Source: CAYVKM01 sp964452045
GTDB lineage: Bacteria > Calditrichota > Calditrichia > RBG-13-44-9
DNA length: 18,765 bases
NCBI GenBank assembly: GCA_964452045.1
Contig: CAYVKM010000074.1
Coordinates: forward strand, 1 to 18,765
Reading direction: 5' to 3'
Part shown: positions 1 to 9,300 of the stretch, in pieces
Numbering within the stretch: the first letter of the stretch is position 1
How the letters are laid out: each line of letters begins with the position of its first letter
Notes under the pieces: model-generated
Told to the model about the DNA's origin: nothing
Seen by the model: the letters and a program-made list of their open reading frames with translations, nothing else
Database searches by the model: none
Translations under genes and position numbers: made by a program

Positions 1-1304
1 AATCTTTTCTGGCACTTCGCCTGAAATATTTTTATCAATTTATTTTACGAGATGTTGAGAATATACCAAATTCTATTCAGTTCAAGTATAATGAAAATCC
101 GCCCAAGCGAGTACAACCGTTATTGATAGAACCAAGTGCCGAGCACCGGACGAATGGGGTACAACTGCAAACAGACTGGTATTTCGCTAAAAAACATTAT
201 TTGATCGGTGGTGTAGATGTCTGGCAAAGAACATACAACGGAAGAAGAATAAAAAACATCAAAACGGAGATACTCGATCCGGCAGATTCTACCTATACAA
301 CAGTATTGAATACCATCAATACTACTGTTAAAGAGATTCCGATACCCGATTCAAAATATTTGAGTCTTGGGCTCTACGGTCAGGATGAGTTTAATAGCCT
401 GAATGATAAATTAAATTTGACCATCGGGGGAAGAGTCGATTTGATAAATGTGGAGAATAAGGCGGTCAATAATCCGGTCTACATCATTAACAACGGAAAT
501 CGGAATGATTCGCCGCCGATCAATCCATTGGCGTCATTTCCGGCCGATAATGCAAATGATCTCTCCTGGAGTTCAAATCTGGGTCTATTATATCGATTTA
601 GAAATGATCTCCAGTTTACCACTACTATTGCCAGGTCTTTCCGATCTCCGAGTCTGGAAGAGCGCTACCAATATATTGAATTGGGCGCTAATACTTATCT
701 TGGTGATCCTCATCTGAAACCGGAACAGGGAAATTTTATTGATGCCGGCATCCGGATCTGGAAACCTGCCTTTTCTTTTAGCGGGAATCTGTTCCTTAAC
801 GAATTACAAAATCTGGTGATCGATCAGCAAAGGGAAGAAAATTTATATGTAAAAAGTAATGTCGGCAATGCAAGGTTATTTGGATTTGATCTGAAGACGG
901 AATTCAATTTTTCTGATGATCTGGTTCTTTACGGGGCTGCGGCTTATGTCCGGGGAAAAGATCTATCGAGGGATACGAATTTACCGGAAATACCGCCATT
1001 GAATTTCAGAATCGGACTTAAATTTCCCATCGCCGGCTATGTGAACTGCAATTTGCTTACTTTTATATACACCGATCAGAATAAAGTAGCCCCGGGGGAG
1101 TTGGCCACTCCCGGCTACTCCTATTGCAATATCTATTTGAGTACCAGAACTCTGAGAGTGAATAATATTTCCGGCAAATTTTCTTTTGCTGTGGAAAATA
1201 TATTCGATAAGGCATATAGAAATCACCTTTCCAGCATTCGGGGAATTTATAATTTAGAGCCAGGCAGAAATATCAAGCTGCGATGGATGATGAATTTAAA
1301 TTAA
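1..1304 (+). CDS. TonB-dependent outer-membrane receptor, C-terminal part (5' end outside window)
   Basis: The frame is open from the left edge (first full codon at base 3) to the TAA at 1302-1304, so only the C-terminal ~430 residues are present; the plug domain and TonB box lie upstream. The visible part is beta-barrel. It has the conserved segment ARSFRSPSLEERY followed by a 'GDPHLKPEQG' motif, the receptor-family pattern aRaFRaPsleE...gnp.LkPE. Later come 'NVGNARLFGFD' and the closing 'ENIFDKAYRNH ... NLEPGRNIKLRW' strands. Such receptors import siderophores, cobalamin, glycans or other large solutes across the outer membrane using TonB energy; the substrate cannot be read from this part. 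The protein ends in Asn rather than the usual terminal aromatic, though W and M residues lie in the last strand. A TTG at 123 could be mistaken for a start, but coding clearly continues upstream. A symporter follows 66 bases later. Confidence 0.9.
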   Translation, partial: SFLALRLKYFYQFILRDVENIPNSIQFKYNENPPKRVQPLLIEPSAEHRTNGVQLQTDWYFAKKHYLIGGVDVWQRTYNGRRIKNIKTEILDPADSTYTTVLNTINTTVKEIPIPDSKYLSLGLYGQDEFNSLNDKLNLTIGGRVDLINVENKAVNNPVYIINNGNRNDSPPINPLASFPADNANDLSWSSNLGLLYRFRNDLQFTTTIARSFRSPSLEERYQYIELGANTYLGDPHLKPEQGNFIDAGIRIWKPAFSFSGNLFLNELQNLVIDQQREENLYVKSNVGNARLFGFDLKTEFNFSDDLVLYGAAAYVRGKDLSRDTNLPEIPPLNFRIGLKFPIAGYVNCNLLTFIYTDQNKVAPGELATPGYSYCNIYLSTRTLRVNNISGKFSFAVENIFDKAYRNHLSSIRGIYNLEPGRNIKLRWMMNLN

Positions 1305-1318
1305 ATTCCCAAAATCCA

Positions 1319-1349
1319 TTTCTCTGTCTTAATTTGAGTTATAATTTTT
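1319..1349 (+). promoter_or_regulatory. Possible Bacteroidetes-type promoter for the symporter gene
   Basis: TTTC at 1319-1322 (within TCCATTTC), 19 bases, then TAATTTTT at 1342-1349. This is one mismatch per box from the Bacteroidetes consensus TTTG-N19-21-TAnnTTTG. It would place a start site near 1355, about 15 bases before the ATG. A TATAAT string at 1340-1345 overlaps it but has no credible -35 at 17 bases. The gap is AT-rich, so chance is a real alternative. Confidence 0.35.
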
Positions 1350-1370
1350 ATCTGACAAGACCTCAGTGAT

Positions 1371-2882
1371 ATGAGAAATCTTGACTATATCGTATTTATC
1401 GGGTATTTATTATTGACTGCTGGTATTGGACTCTATTTTACCCGAAGCCAAAAAAAATCCAGTGATTTTTTCCTGGCTGGCCGGACCATGAATTGGTTCC
1501 CGATCGGATTATCCATCATGGTCACCGCTTTCAGTGCGGTCAACTATACTGCCTTTTCGGGTGAAGTATTCGGACACGGACTCTATGTCTTTTTGTGCCT
1601 GCCGGTATTTATTTTTGTGGCAATCCCGGTCATTAAAGTTATTATGCCTTTTTATCATTCCATGCAGCTTTACAGCGTATATGACTATCTGGAAAAGAGA
1701 TTCGATAAAAATGTTCGACTGCTGGGGAGCATCCTGTTTATTTTCTGGCAGTTATTTTGGGTGGCAACGGTAATTTATGTTCCCTGTAAAGTATTAAGTG
1801 CACTTACCGGTTATAGCGCGGCGTCATTTATATTAATTGCGGGAGTATTGGCCACAGCATACACCATGGCAGGAGGAATTAAAGCGGTTATTTGGACGGA
1901 TGTTCTGCAGTTTTTTGTCCTATTTGGAGGCATCGTGTTAAGTGTCGTTTTTACTGCCATGGTTATACCGGGAGGTTTTTCAGGGATATTTAAAATAAGC
2001 CTGTCCGGTGGCCTGATGAAACCATTCTATCCATTTGATCCTCAAATTTTTTCTTTTGATCCGCATGTCCGGATAACCCTGTGGAGCTGCTGGATCGGAA
2101 CCCTCACCGCCTTTTTAGCCCGCTATGGGGTTGATCAGGTGGTAGTACAACGATATTTTACGGCTAAATCTTTGAAAAATGCCCAGCGGGGATTTCACCT
2201 GAATTATATCACCGCCATATTGGTTTTAATTTCTCTGGGAATACTGGGATTTGCCATCTTTGCTTTTGCGCAAACCCAGGGACTGCTGGGAAGTCATGGC
2301 GAATTACCGATAGACTATTTCAGTCAGTTTGTTCAGGCACTGCCGGCCGGGATCACCGGGCTTATCGTGGCGGGTCTTTTTGCGGCAACCATGTCCAGTC
2401 TGGATTCGGGCATAAATTCGTTAACCACGGTATTTGTGGTGGACGTCTATCAAAAAATAAAACTTCTTAATTTTTTTTCAGAGATGACTACTAATCGGCT
2501 TTTTACCTTACTCATTGGATTTGTAGCGACAATCTTGGCCTTAAATATAGGCAGGTTGGGAAGTATTTTTGAAATTGCCAACAAAGTTATCAATAGTTTT
2601 GGCAGTCCTTTACTGGCAATTTTTATTCTGGGAATGTTTAGTAAAAGAGCAAACAGCAAGGGAATGATCATTGGCGGAATCGCCGGTGCTGCCTGGAGTG
2701 CCTATGTCAGTTTCACCATTCAGAACCTGGCTTTACATTATTACGCGGTTATTAATCTATTGGGGACGTTATTTCTCTGCTATTTTTTCAGTTTGTTATT
2801 TCATAGTCAGTCAAATCAATCAGAAAGCAATCAATTGGCCTGGATGTATTTCCGGCGAAAAAAACTGAATCAATCAGATTAA
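1371..2882 (+). CDS. Sodium:solute symporter (SSS/SLC5 family)
   Basis: A 503-residue integral inner-membrane protein with about 13 hydrophobic segments, the normal size and topology for the SSS family, which couples Na+ entry to uptake of sugars, amino acids, carboxylates or vitamins. Family landmarks are DFFLAGR near residue 32, AGGIKAVIWTDVLQ at 167-180, DQVVVQRYFTAKS at 255-267, and the TM8 motif AATMSSLDSGINS at 338-350, whose paired serines (342-343) match the Na+-binding serines of characterised members. The start is the first ATG in frame; no strong Shine-Dalgarno precedes it. The substrate is not predictable from these motifs. Its position just after a TonB-dependent receptor suggests the two may handle the same solute, but that is inference. 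Confidence 0.93.
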   Translation: MRNLDYIVFIGYLLLTAGIGLYFTRSQKKSSDFFLAGRTMNWFPIGLSIMVTAFSAVNYTAFSGEVFGHGLYVFLCLPVFIFVAIPVIKVIMPFYHSMQLYSVYDYLEKRFDKNVRLLGSILFIFWQLFWVATVIYVPCKVLSALTGYSAASFILIAGVLATAYTMAGGIKAVIWTDVLQFFVLFGGIVLSVVFTAMVIPGGFSGIFKISLSGGLMKPFYPFDPQIFSFDPHVRITLWSCWIGTLTAFLARYGVDQVVVQRYFTAKSLKNAQRGFHLNYITAILVLISLGILGFAIFAFAQTQGLLGSHGELPIDYFSQFVQALPAGITGLIVAGLFAATMSSLDSGINSLTTVFVVDVYQKIKLLNFFSEMTTNRLFTLLIGFVATILALNIGRLGSIFEIANKVINSFGSPLLAIFILGMFSKRANSKGMIIGGIAGAAWSAYVSFTIQNLALHYYAVINLLGTLFLCYFFSLLFHSQSNQSESNQLAWMYFRRKKLNQSD

Positions 2883-2907
2883 ATATATTTCGAATTTATA
2901 TGCCGCC

Positions 2908-2939
2908 TTGTAATACCTGATATTTATATTGTATTTTTG
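2908..2939 (+). promoter_or_regulatory. Possible Bacteroidetes-type promoter for the mutase gene
   Basis: TTG at 2908-2910 (preceded by C), 21 bases, then an exact TAnnTTTG box (TATTTTTG) at 2932-2939. This implies a transcript start near 2945 and a leader of about 70 bases before the ATG at 3016. A good Shine-Dalgarno, GAGG at 3004-3007, sits 8 bases before that ATG. The -33 box is imperfect (CTTG instead of TTTG). Confidence 0.35.
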
Positions 2940-3015
2940 AATTTAGAAAAACATTTTTTATGACAGGACGGTTTCATTTTCACTCAATTTAAAGAAGCAA
3001 AACGAGGTAAACACG

Positions 3016-4659
3016 ATGAGTAAAATTCTGTCTCAGAAAAAATCATGGGAAGAACATCTGCTTAATAAAACGCTCTATAGGTTTCCGGAAAGAAAAAAAG
3101 AATTCTCAACCGGATCCGGGATAGAAATTGACCGGCTTTACCTGCCGGAGGAAAATTTTGATTATCTGGATAAACTTGGTTTTCCCGGCCAGTATCCCTT
3201 TACCCGCGGAGTCCAACCAACTTCTTACCGCGGCCGATTCTGGACCATGAGGCAGTATGCCGGTTTTGCCACTGCGGAAGAATCGAATAAAAGGTATAGG
3301 TATCTGCTGGAAAGTGGTGGTACCGGATTATCGGTTGCCTTCGATCTTCCGACCCAGATCGGCTACGATTCCGATGATCCGTTTTCCGAAGGCGAGGTAG
3401 GGAAAGTCGGCGTGGCCATTGATTCGCTCGAGGACATGGAAATTTTGTTTGATCAGATCCCATTGGAAAAGGTTTCCACATCGATGACCATTAACTCAAC
3501 CGCTGCCATATTGTTAGCTATGTATATTGCTATCGCCAAAAAGCAGGGGGCGGATTTAAAAAAACTTTCCGGGACTATTCAGAATGATATCCTAAAAGAG
3601 TATATTGCCCGTGGGACCTACATTTTTCCGCCTGAACCTTCCATGCGGATCATTACCGACATTTTTAAATATTGCCAGGATAATTTACCGCGCTGGAATA
3701 CCATTTCCATCAGCGGTTATCATATCCGGGAAGCAGGTTCTACCGCAGTACAGGAAGTTGCTTTTACCTTTGCTAATGCCATTGCGTATGTTCAGGCAGC
3801 GATTGATTCCGGCCTGGACGTGGATGATTTTGCCGGGCGATTATCATTCTTCTTTAATTCCCACAATAACTTATTCGAAGAAATTGCCAAATTCCGTGCC
3901 GCCCGTCGAATGTGGGCTAAAATCATGAAAGAAAGATTCGGAGCAAAGGATCCGAAAAGTATGATGTTAAGGTTTCATACCCAGACCGCAGGTAGCACGC
4001 TTACCGCCCAGCAGCCGGATAACAATATTATTCGTACCACCATTCAGGCACTGGCAGCGGTACTGGGAGGAACCCAGTCTTTGCATACCAATTCGAAGGA
4101 TGAGGCGCTCAGTTTACCCACTGAAGATTCGGCCCGGGTTGCCATTCGAACCCAACAGATCATTGCCTATGAGAGCGATTCCGCCGATACAGTAGATCCG
4201 CTGGCCGGTTCGTATTTTATTGAATATCTGACTGATCAAATTGAGAAAAAGACTTTAAAATATATTGAAACCATTGACAAGATGGGTGGAGCGGTAGCAG
4301 CCGTAAAAAATAAATTTTTCCAAAATGAAATTGCGATGAGCGCTTATGAATTCCAGCAAAAGGCAGAGCGGGGTGAGGAAATTATTGTTGGTGTTAATAA
4401 GTTTACTCTGGAAAAGGAAATACCCCAGAAACTCCTTAAAGTTGATGAAGCTGTTGTTGGGAAACAAATTGAACGATTAAAAATTTTAAGAAAACAAAGA
4501 AATCAGCAGGATGTAAATAAAAGGTTGGATTTAGTTGAAAAGGCAGCCCGTTCGGATGATAATCTGATGCCCCCGATTATTCAAAGTGTGGAAGCCTATG
4601 CCACGGTCGGTGAAATTTCCAATCGCTTGCGGAAGGTTTTTGGTGAGTTTCGGGAATAG
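3016..4659 (+). CDS. Methylmalonyl-CoA mutase, large (catalytic) subunit without B12 domain
   Basis: A 547-residue acyl-CoA mutase catalytic barrel. The family converts (R)-methylmalonyl-CoA and succinyl-CoA by an adenosylcobalamin radical rearrangement, in propionyl-CoA breakdown or, in reverse, propionate formation. Landmarks are YPFTRGVQPTSYRGRFWTMRQYAGF at 60-84 (with breaks: YPFTRGVQP, then MRQYAGF), YIFPPEPSMRI at 202-212 and SISGYHIREAG at 231-241. Tyr81, Arg211 and His236 match the residues that bind the methylmalonyl carboxylate and protonate in characterised mutases; isobutyryl-CoA mutases carry Phe and Gln at the first two positions. The protein ends before any cobalamin-binding domain (no DxHxxG), so a separate small B12 subunit must be encoded elsewhere. 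Start ATG has SD GAGG at 8 bases. The biotin ligase gene lies 123 bases downstream, a link to propionyl-CoA carboxylase. Confidence 0.93.
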   Translation: MSKILSQKKSWEEHLLNKTLYRFPERKKEFSTGSGIEIDRLYLPEENFDYLDKLGFPGQYPFTRGVQPTSYRGRFWTMRQYAGFATAEESNKRYRYLLESGGTGLSVAFDLPTQIGYDSDDPFSEGEVGKVGVAIDSLEDMEILFDQIPLEKVSTSMTINSTAAILLAMYIAIAKKQGADLKKLSGTIQNDILKEYIARGTYIFPPEPSMRIITDIFKYCQDNLPRWNTISISGYHIREAGSTAVQEVAFTFANAIAYVQAAIDSGLDVDDFAGRLSFFFNSHNNLFEEIAKFRAARRMWAKIMKERFGAKDPKSMMLRFHTQTAGSTLTAQQPDNNIIRTTIQALAAVLGGTQSLHTNSKDEALSLPTEDSARVAIRTQQIIAYESDSADTVDPLAGSYFIEYLTDQIEKKTLKYIETIDKMGGAVAAVKNKFFQNEIAMSAYEFQQKAERGEEIIVGVNKFTLEKEIPQKLLKVDEAVVGKQIERLKILRKQRNQQDVNKRLDLVEKAARSDDNLMPPIIQSVEAYATVGEISNRLRKVFGEFRE

Positions 4660-4782
4660 GGGATTACCCAATTTTTTGAATCACATTCTTTAAATTGAGC
4701 ATATCTAGAATCCGGGTCGATGATAACCCTTTGTATTTTCCGGTTCACATCGGCATAACCGAATGAAATTAAAAATTTGACA

Positions 4783-5568
4783 ATGAAGATAGATAAATTA
4801 AATCTTCTAGAATTTGCCACAATTGGGAGCACCAACGAAAAAGCGGTGGAACTGGCGGAAGAAGGTGCGCCTGAGTGGACGGTGGTCTTTGCCCGCAAGC
4901 AGACCAGAGGAAAAGGACGATATCAGCGGGTGTGGGAGAGTCCTGCTGATCTGGGGCTCTGGTTCTCCGTAGTTCTCCGCCCCGAAATTGAGCTAAACCA
5001 GCTAAACCTGATTAATCTGGTAACTGCCCTCTCTATTCGTGAATTTATCCTGGGCCAACTCCAAAACCAGGTAAAAACCTATTGGCCTGAGAGGGTGAAA
5101 TTAAAGTGGCCTAATGACGTACTGGTTGAAGGTAAGAAAATCTGTGGAATTCTATTGGAGAGCAGCATCAGAAAAAATAAAATATTTCATCTTGTGGTTG
5201 GAATCGGATTAAATTTGAATCAGAAAAAGGAAAATTTTTCGGCAGATATCAGAGCAGGCGCTACGTCCCTGAAATTACTGACCGGACTAACCTATGATCT
5301 AAATAAGAGTTTAGAGGCGTTTTTATCCTTATATTACCACAGAATCATTAAAGCTCTAAGCAGTGGATTTTCGAATGTGGTAAAATCTTATCAAAAAAAC
5401 ATGTTGTATCTGGGTGAATTGGTTGGTCTGGATCTGGGGGAGAAAAAAATTGAGGGTATTGTTCAAGGTCTGAATGAACGCGGATTTCTGGTCCTGAATG
5501 TGAATGGCGCCCAAAAAATTATTTCAGCGGGAGATTTATGGCAAATCAACGGGAAAAGCAAAATTTGA
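4783..5568 (+). CDS. birA: Biotin--[acetyl-CoA-carboxylase] ligase (no DNA-binding domain)
   Basis: Cytosolic enzyme that activates biotin to biotinyl-AMP and attaches it to the carrier lysine of biotin carboxylases. The biotin/AMP loop appears as TRGKGRYQRVW near residues 41-51, followed by KWPNDV at 108-113 and KICGILLE at 119-126, and a C-terminal SH3-like domain ending ISAGDLW. The protein begins directly with the catalytic domain, so it is the short class I form without the helix-turn-helix that makes E. coli BirA a repressor. I use the ATG at 4783 (261 residues); a TTG at 4777 would add two residues. No clear Shine-Dalgarno is present. The 123-base gap upstream has two short imperfect hairpins and no convincing promoter, so co-transcription with the mutase gene is possible. 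Its end overlaps coaX. Confidence 0.93.
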   Translation: MKIDKLNLLEFATIGSTNEKAVELAEEGAPEWTVVFARKQTRGKGRYQRVWESPADLGLWFSVVLRPEIELNQLNLINLVTALSIREFILGQLQNQVKTYWPERVKLKWPNDVLVEGKKICGILLESSIRKNKIFHLVVGIGLNLNQKKENFSADIRAGATSLKLLTGLTYDLNKSLEAFLSLYYHRIIKALSSGFSNVVKSYQKNMLYLGELVGLDLGEKKIEGIVQGLNERGFLVLNVNGAQKIISAGDLWQINGKSKI

Positions 5569-6332
5569 TCTTAACAGTAGATGTAGGAAATACCCAGATA
5601 GAAGTGGGGGTGTTTGAGGGGGATAAATTGCGCAAGAGCTGGCGAATGGCTACGGGCATCGATCGCACCGAGGACGAATACATGGTGCTTATTCAGCATT
5701 TTCTGGCGCTGGACGGGATATCCTTAAAAATGATTAAGGGAGTAGCCGTTTCTTCTGTGGTGCCCAATATTACTTTCATTTTTGATAAAATGTGCCATAA
5801 ATATCTGGGTATCGTGCCGATAATAGTAGATCATAAATTGAAATTGGGGATAACCATTAAGTACTCAGATCCATCAACGGTAGGTGCGGATAGGATTTGC
5901 AATGCAGTGGCAGCTTATCAGAAATTTCATGATGCGGTGGTAATTATCGATTTCGGAACCGCCACAACCTTTGATATTATCAATAAGAAAGGTGAGTATC
6001 TGGGAGGTATTATCGCACCCGGGATTGAGACAACCGCCTGGGCGCTTTATCAAAGAGCAGCAAAACTGCCAAAAATATCATTAGAATTTCCAACTCAGGT
6101 TATTGGCAGAAGTACCATGGAAAGTATGCAATCCGGCATTATGCTTGGTTCGGTAAAAATAATAGACGGGCTGGTGGAAGAAATTATTAATGAGCTGGGT
6201 GTGAAACCGAAAGTAATCGCAACGGGTGGTTTATCAAGGCTGATTCAGCCCAAAACAAAATACATTGAATCCTATCATCCGCATCTGGTGCTGGAGGGAT
6301 TGTACGAAATTTACAAGACGAATTTGAATTAA
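5538..6332 (+). CDS. coaX: Type III pantothenate kinase
   Basis: Catalyses the first step of coenzyme A synthesis, phosphorylation of pantothenate by ATP, in the cytosol. Type III hallmarks are DVGNTQ at 15-20 (phosphate-binding), SSVVPN at 72-77, GADRICNAVAAY at 116-127, DFGTATTFD at 138-146, GGIIAPGI at 156-163 and a late ATGG at 228-231, giving the ASKHA-fold arrangement. Length 264 is normal. Two starts compete. The ATG at 5538 overlaps birA by 31 bases and has GGGAG 4 bases upstream. A TTG at 5565 overlaps the birA stop as TTGA and would give MILTVDVGNT, the usual family N-terminus, with 255 residues. I keep the ATG but consider the TTG nearly as likely. The overlap implies co-translation with birA. 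A terminator follows 8 bases after the stop. Confidence 0.94.
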   Translation: MANQREKQNLILTVDVGNTQIEVGVFEGDKLRKSWRMATGIDRTEDEYMVLIQHFLALDGISLKMIKGVAVSSVVPNITFIFDKMCHKYLGIVPIIVDHKLKLGITIKYSDPSTVGADRICNAVAAYQKFHDAVVIIDFGTATTFDIINKKGEYLGGIIAPGIETTAWALYQRAAKLPKISLEFPTQVIGRSTMESMQSGIMLGSVKIIDGLVEEIINELGVKPKVIATGGLSRLIQPKTKYIESYHPHLVLEGLYEIYKTNLN

Positions 6333-6340
6333 TTACGGTA

Positions 6341-6370
6341 TTCCATTTGAAAAATGGAGTTTTAGTTTTT
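6341..6370 (+). terminator. Intrinsic terminator after coaX
   Basis: A perfect 7-bp stem TCCATTT / AAATGGA (6342-6348 and 6352-6358) with a GAA loop, extendable by a T-G pair, followed by TTTTAGTTTTT at 6360-6370. It is AT-rich but has the right form and place. The same bases contain the -33 box of the candidate promoter of the next gene. Confidence 0.7.
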
Positions 6371-6377
6371 AAGTTTG
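6346..6377 (+). promoter_or_regulatory. Bacteroidetes-type promoter for the histidine kinase
   Basis: TTTG at 6346-6349, exactly 20 bases, then TAAGTTTG at 6370-6377. All fixed positions of the TTTG-N19-21-TAnnTTTG consensus match. A start near 6383 would leave only about 12 bases of leader before the ATG at 6396. The -33 box lies in the hairpin of the coaX terminator, so stop and restart of transcription overlap. Confidence 0.55.
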
Positions 6378-6395
6378 GATAAATAGTGGCCGGTA

Positions 6396-9300
6396 ATGGC
6401 AGAGAACAAATACATAAAGATTGTTATTAATTATCCTGAAAGGGAATTGTTTTCTTTCCTTCAGCAGCATATCGTACATGAAGATGTGGAAATGTTCTAT
6501 TTTGCAGATCTGCTGGAAATTGAGGATTTTATCAAGAGAATTCGACCGCACCTTTTAATTACCTACATATCTCCTGAAACTCTGGTTAATGAGAAAGCTC
6601 TTCTCTTCTTTCGCTCACCCTTTTTAAGAGAAACCGGTATCATTTTTATTACCTCAAAACAGGTTTCATTCGATCAATTACAGGTGCTGGGAGAATTCGA
6701 CCGTTCCTTTGTGTTTCTGGAAGGGGTTAAACCTGAGGTAATCGCTCATAATATAAATGCGATTCTCAAACGGGAGAAGAAAGATCTGGACCATTTTAGC
6801 AGTCATGAGTATACGGAAAATCTGCTCTATTGTACTAAATTGATTCAACAAGAGTCCTCTGTTTCCGCCCTGTTCGATAAGCTGATCAATTTTTTACCGA
6901 AGATTATTACCTACGATTATATGGCAATTTTTTCTTACGATCCGGAGAAGGAAAATACTCGGATCTTCAACCAGTTTATACCGCCGCATCGTAGGAGTGG
7001 GGTCATTATAACTCCCAATCTGGAAAAATTAGCCGAAATGTGGGTAAAACAAAAAAAGATTTTCAATCTCACCGACGAACAGGACTCCAATCTGTTCAAG
7101 AAATTAGGGGATTGGGGTTGGAAGGTTAAAAAGCTTTATTTTTTTCCCTTCGTGACTCAAAACCTTCCGTTAGGTGGTATAATTCTGGGCAGCATAAATA
7201 TTTCTGACCGGGGAAAGCTCAATCATGAATTTCTGCATGAGATAAATGATCTTCTGGCCTTAAAACTCTATGGCAACCTGCTTCAGGAAAAAAATTACAG
7301 CGACGATCATGACGATTTTGCCGAACAACTGGTGCACAATCGTTTTTCTGAAGATTCGATTTTACAGTTAGCCTGTAAAAAACTAAATATATTTTCAAAA
7401 TCGAACAGCACTATTTTCTGGCAGATTAACCGGGGATTTGGCTTTCTTTTTCCAAAATTCAGTTATGCCACCGAAAAACAAGCGGCTTGGAAATCACTGG
7501 AAAAAACCATGCTATTTTTTTCAAAGGATGCCCGGTTAAATCAATTAATATCATCCGAAAAAATTGTGCTTCTGGAAAATGTTATTACCAATGGAAAATT
7601 TTCGGAAGCAACCCTCAATACCTTTAAGAAACTAGGATACTTTAATATTCTTGTTGCTCCGGTCCGGATGGGAAATGAAGAAGTAGGTATGTTTGTGGTA
7701 AACCGGGGCCCAGATAAGGATATTTTTAATGATTGGGAAGTGAATCAGATTACCGAGCTGCTGGATAAAATACGAAAGGTACTGGAAGACAATAATCTGG
7801 TTAAAGAGGCGAATCTCAAATTAAAACAACTCTCCCGAATTTTTGAACTCGGGAATGAGATTAAGCTGGATCTGAATCTGGAAGATACTTTGGCCCATAT
7901 CACCAAAAGTATTCGCAAGACGTTGGGCTGGAATGATGTAGCCATTCTGCGGGGTAATGAGTTCAAGAAAAAATATGGAACAATCGGCAGACTGGGATTT
8001 GATTCAAAGAAAGATTTGCCCCTCGACTTTCTCAGTGAAATAGATTATGACGAGGTCGAAAAATTTCTGCTAAATTGTAAAAAAATTGGTCATTCGTACT
8101 TTTATGATACCCATCCGGTTATGGTAAGCGGAAATGGGGCCGGATTTCTGGACGAAGTGGTTACCGAATGGCATAATGAAGATCTCCTGATTGTCCCGAT
8201 TGAGACAAGAAAAGATAAATTGGGATTTTTTGTAATTCGGGATCCGGTGGATCGCATGAAACCCACCAGTGATAAAGTGACTTCCCTCGAGTACTATGCC
8301 AACCAGGCAGCAGTGGCTATCGAGAATGCGAATCTTTACGAAAATTTACAAACATCCGAAGAGCGATATCGAACGCTGGCAGAAACAATGACACTCTGCT
8401 TGGTTACCTGTTCTCCCGATGGGAAAATCCTGTATGTTAATCCTGCTTTTGAAGCCATCTCCGGTTTAAAAAGGAATGTTTTGATTGATCAGAAATTATC
8501 CAATTTGTTTTCAGCAGACAGCCAGGCAAGATTGCAGGAAATTGCCATTCTGGGGAAAAATGAAAAAGAGCAGTCCGATAAGAATATCGAAAATGTTGAA
8601 CTGGAGATGATTTCGGCAAGTGGAGAAACAATTCCGGTCTCAACCTTTGCCTTCTCCCTGTGGCAAGAAGGAGAAATTAGGGGCTTTTTCCTGGTGATGA
8701 ACGATTTACGGGTCATGAAAAAACTGGAGCGTTTGAAAGCTGATTTTAACTCAATGATTGTGCACGATTTGCGATCGCCCATGAATGTTATCCAGGGATT
8801 TATAGAGTTGATCCGCACCAGGGTTGTGGGTGAAATTAATACTGAACAGGAAGAGCTTCTGGATATCGCCAAAGAAAATGTTAAAAAAGTATTAACCCTG
8901 ATCGATAATTTCCTGGTAGCCTCCAAACTTGAAGTCGGAAAATTTGGGATTGAACCGAAAGTGGGTGAGATCAATGCCCTCATCGAACGCATCATCGAAA
9001 ATCATCAGGTCCTGTTAAAGAATAAGAATATAACCCTGAAGAGCGATCTGAATCAAAACCTTCCGCTGCTTTACTTTGACAGTTTACGTATTGAACAGGT
9101 GTTCAACAATCTATTAAGCAATGCACTTAAATTTACCCCGGAACAGGGAAGAATATTGGTTAAAAGCGGATTCCACCAGAGAAATATTAAGGGCGAAGAA
9201 AAAATGTTTGCTAAAATTCTGGTCCAGGACACCGGACCCGGGATTCCGGAGGAGAAGCAGAAATATGTTTTCGAAAAATATGAACAGGTCGATTCGGAAT

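Noticed and set aside
123..125. TTG at 123 as the start of the first gene
   Set aside because: The frame continues without stops to the left edge, and the receptor barrel clearly extends upstream.
4660..4782. Short hairpins GGG-GATTA-CCC with a T-run, GGGT/ACCC and CGGTT/AACCG between the mutase and birA
   Set aside because: Stems are only 3-5 bp with mismatches. A weak terminator right after the mutase is possible but not supportable, and no promoter boxes of the type seen elsewhere occur here.
8489..8995. Long open frame on the minus strand (168 codons)
   Set aside because: It lies wholly inside the histidine kinase gene, opposite its PAS and HisKA coding sequence, and its Ser/Ile-rich translation resembles no family. 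It is an antisense shadow.
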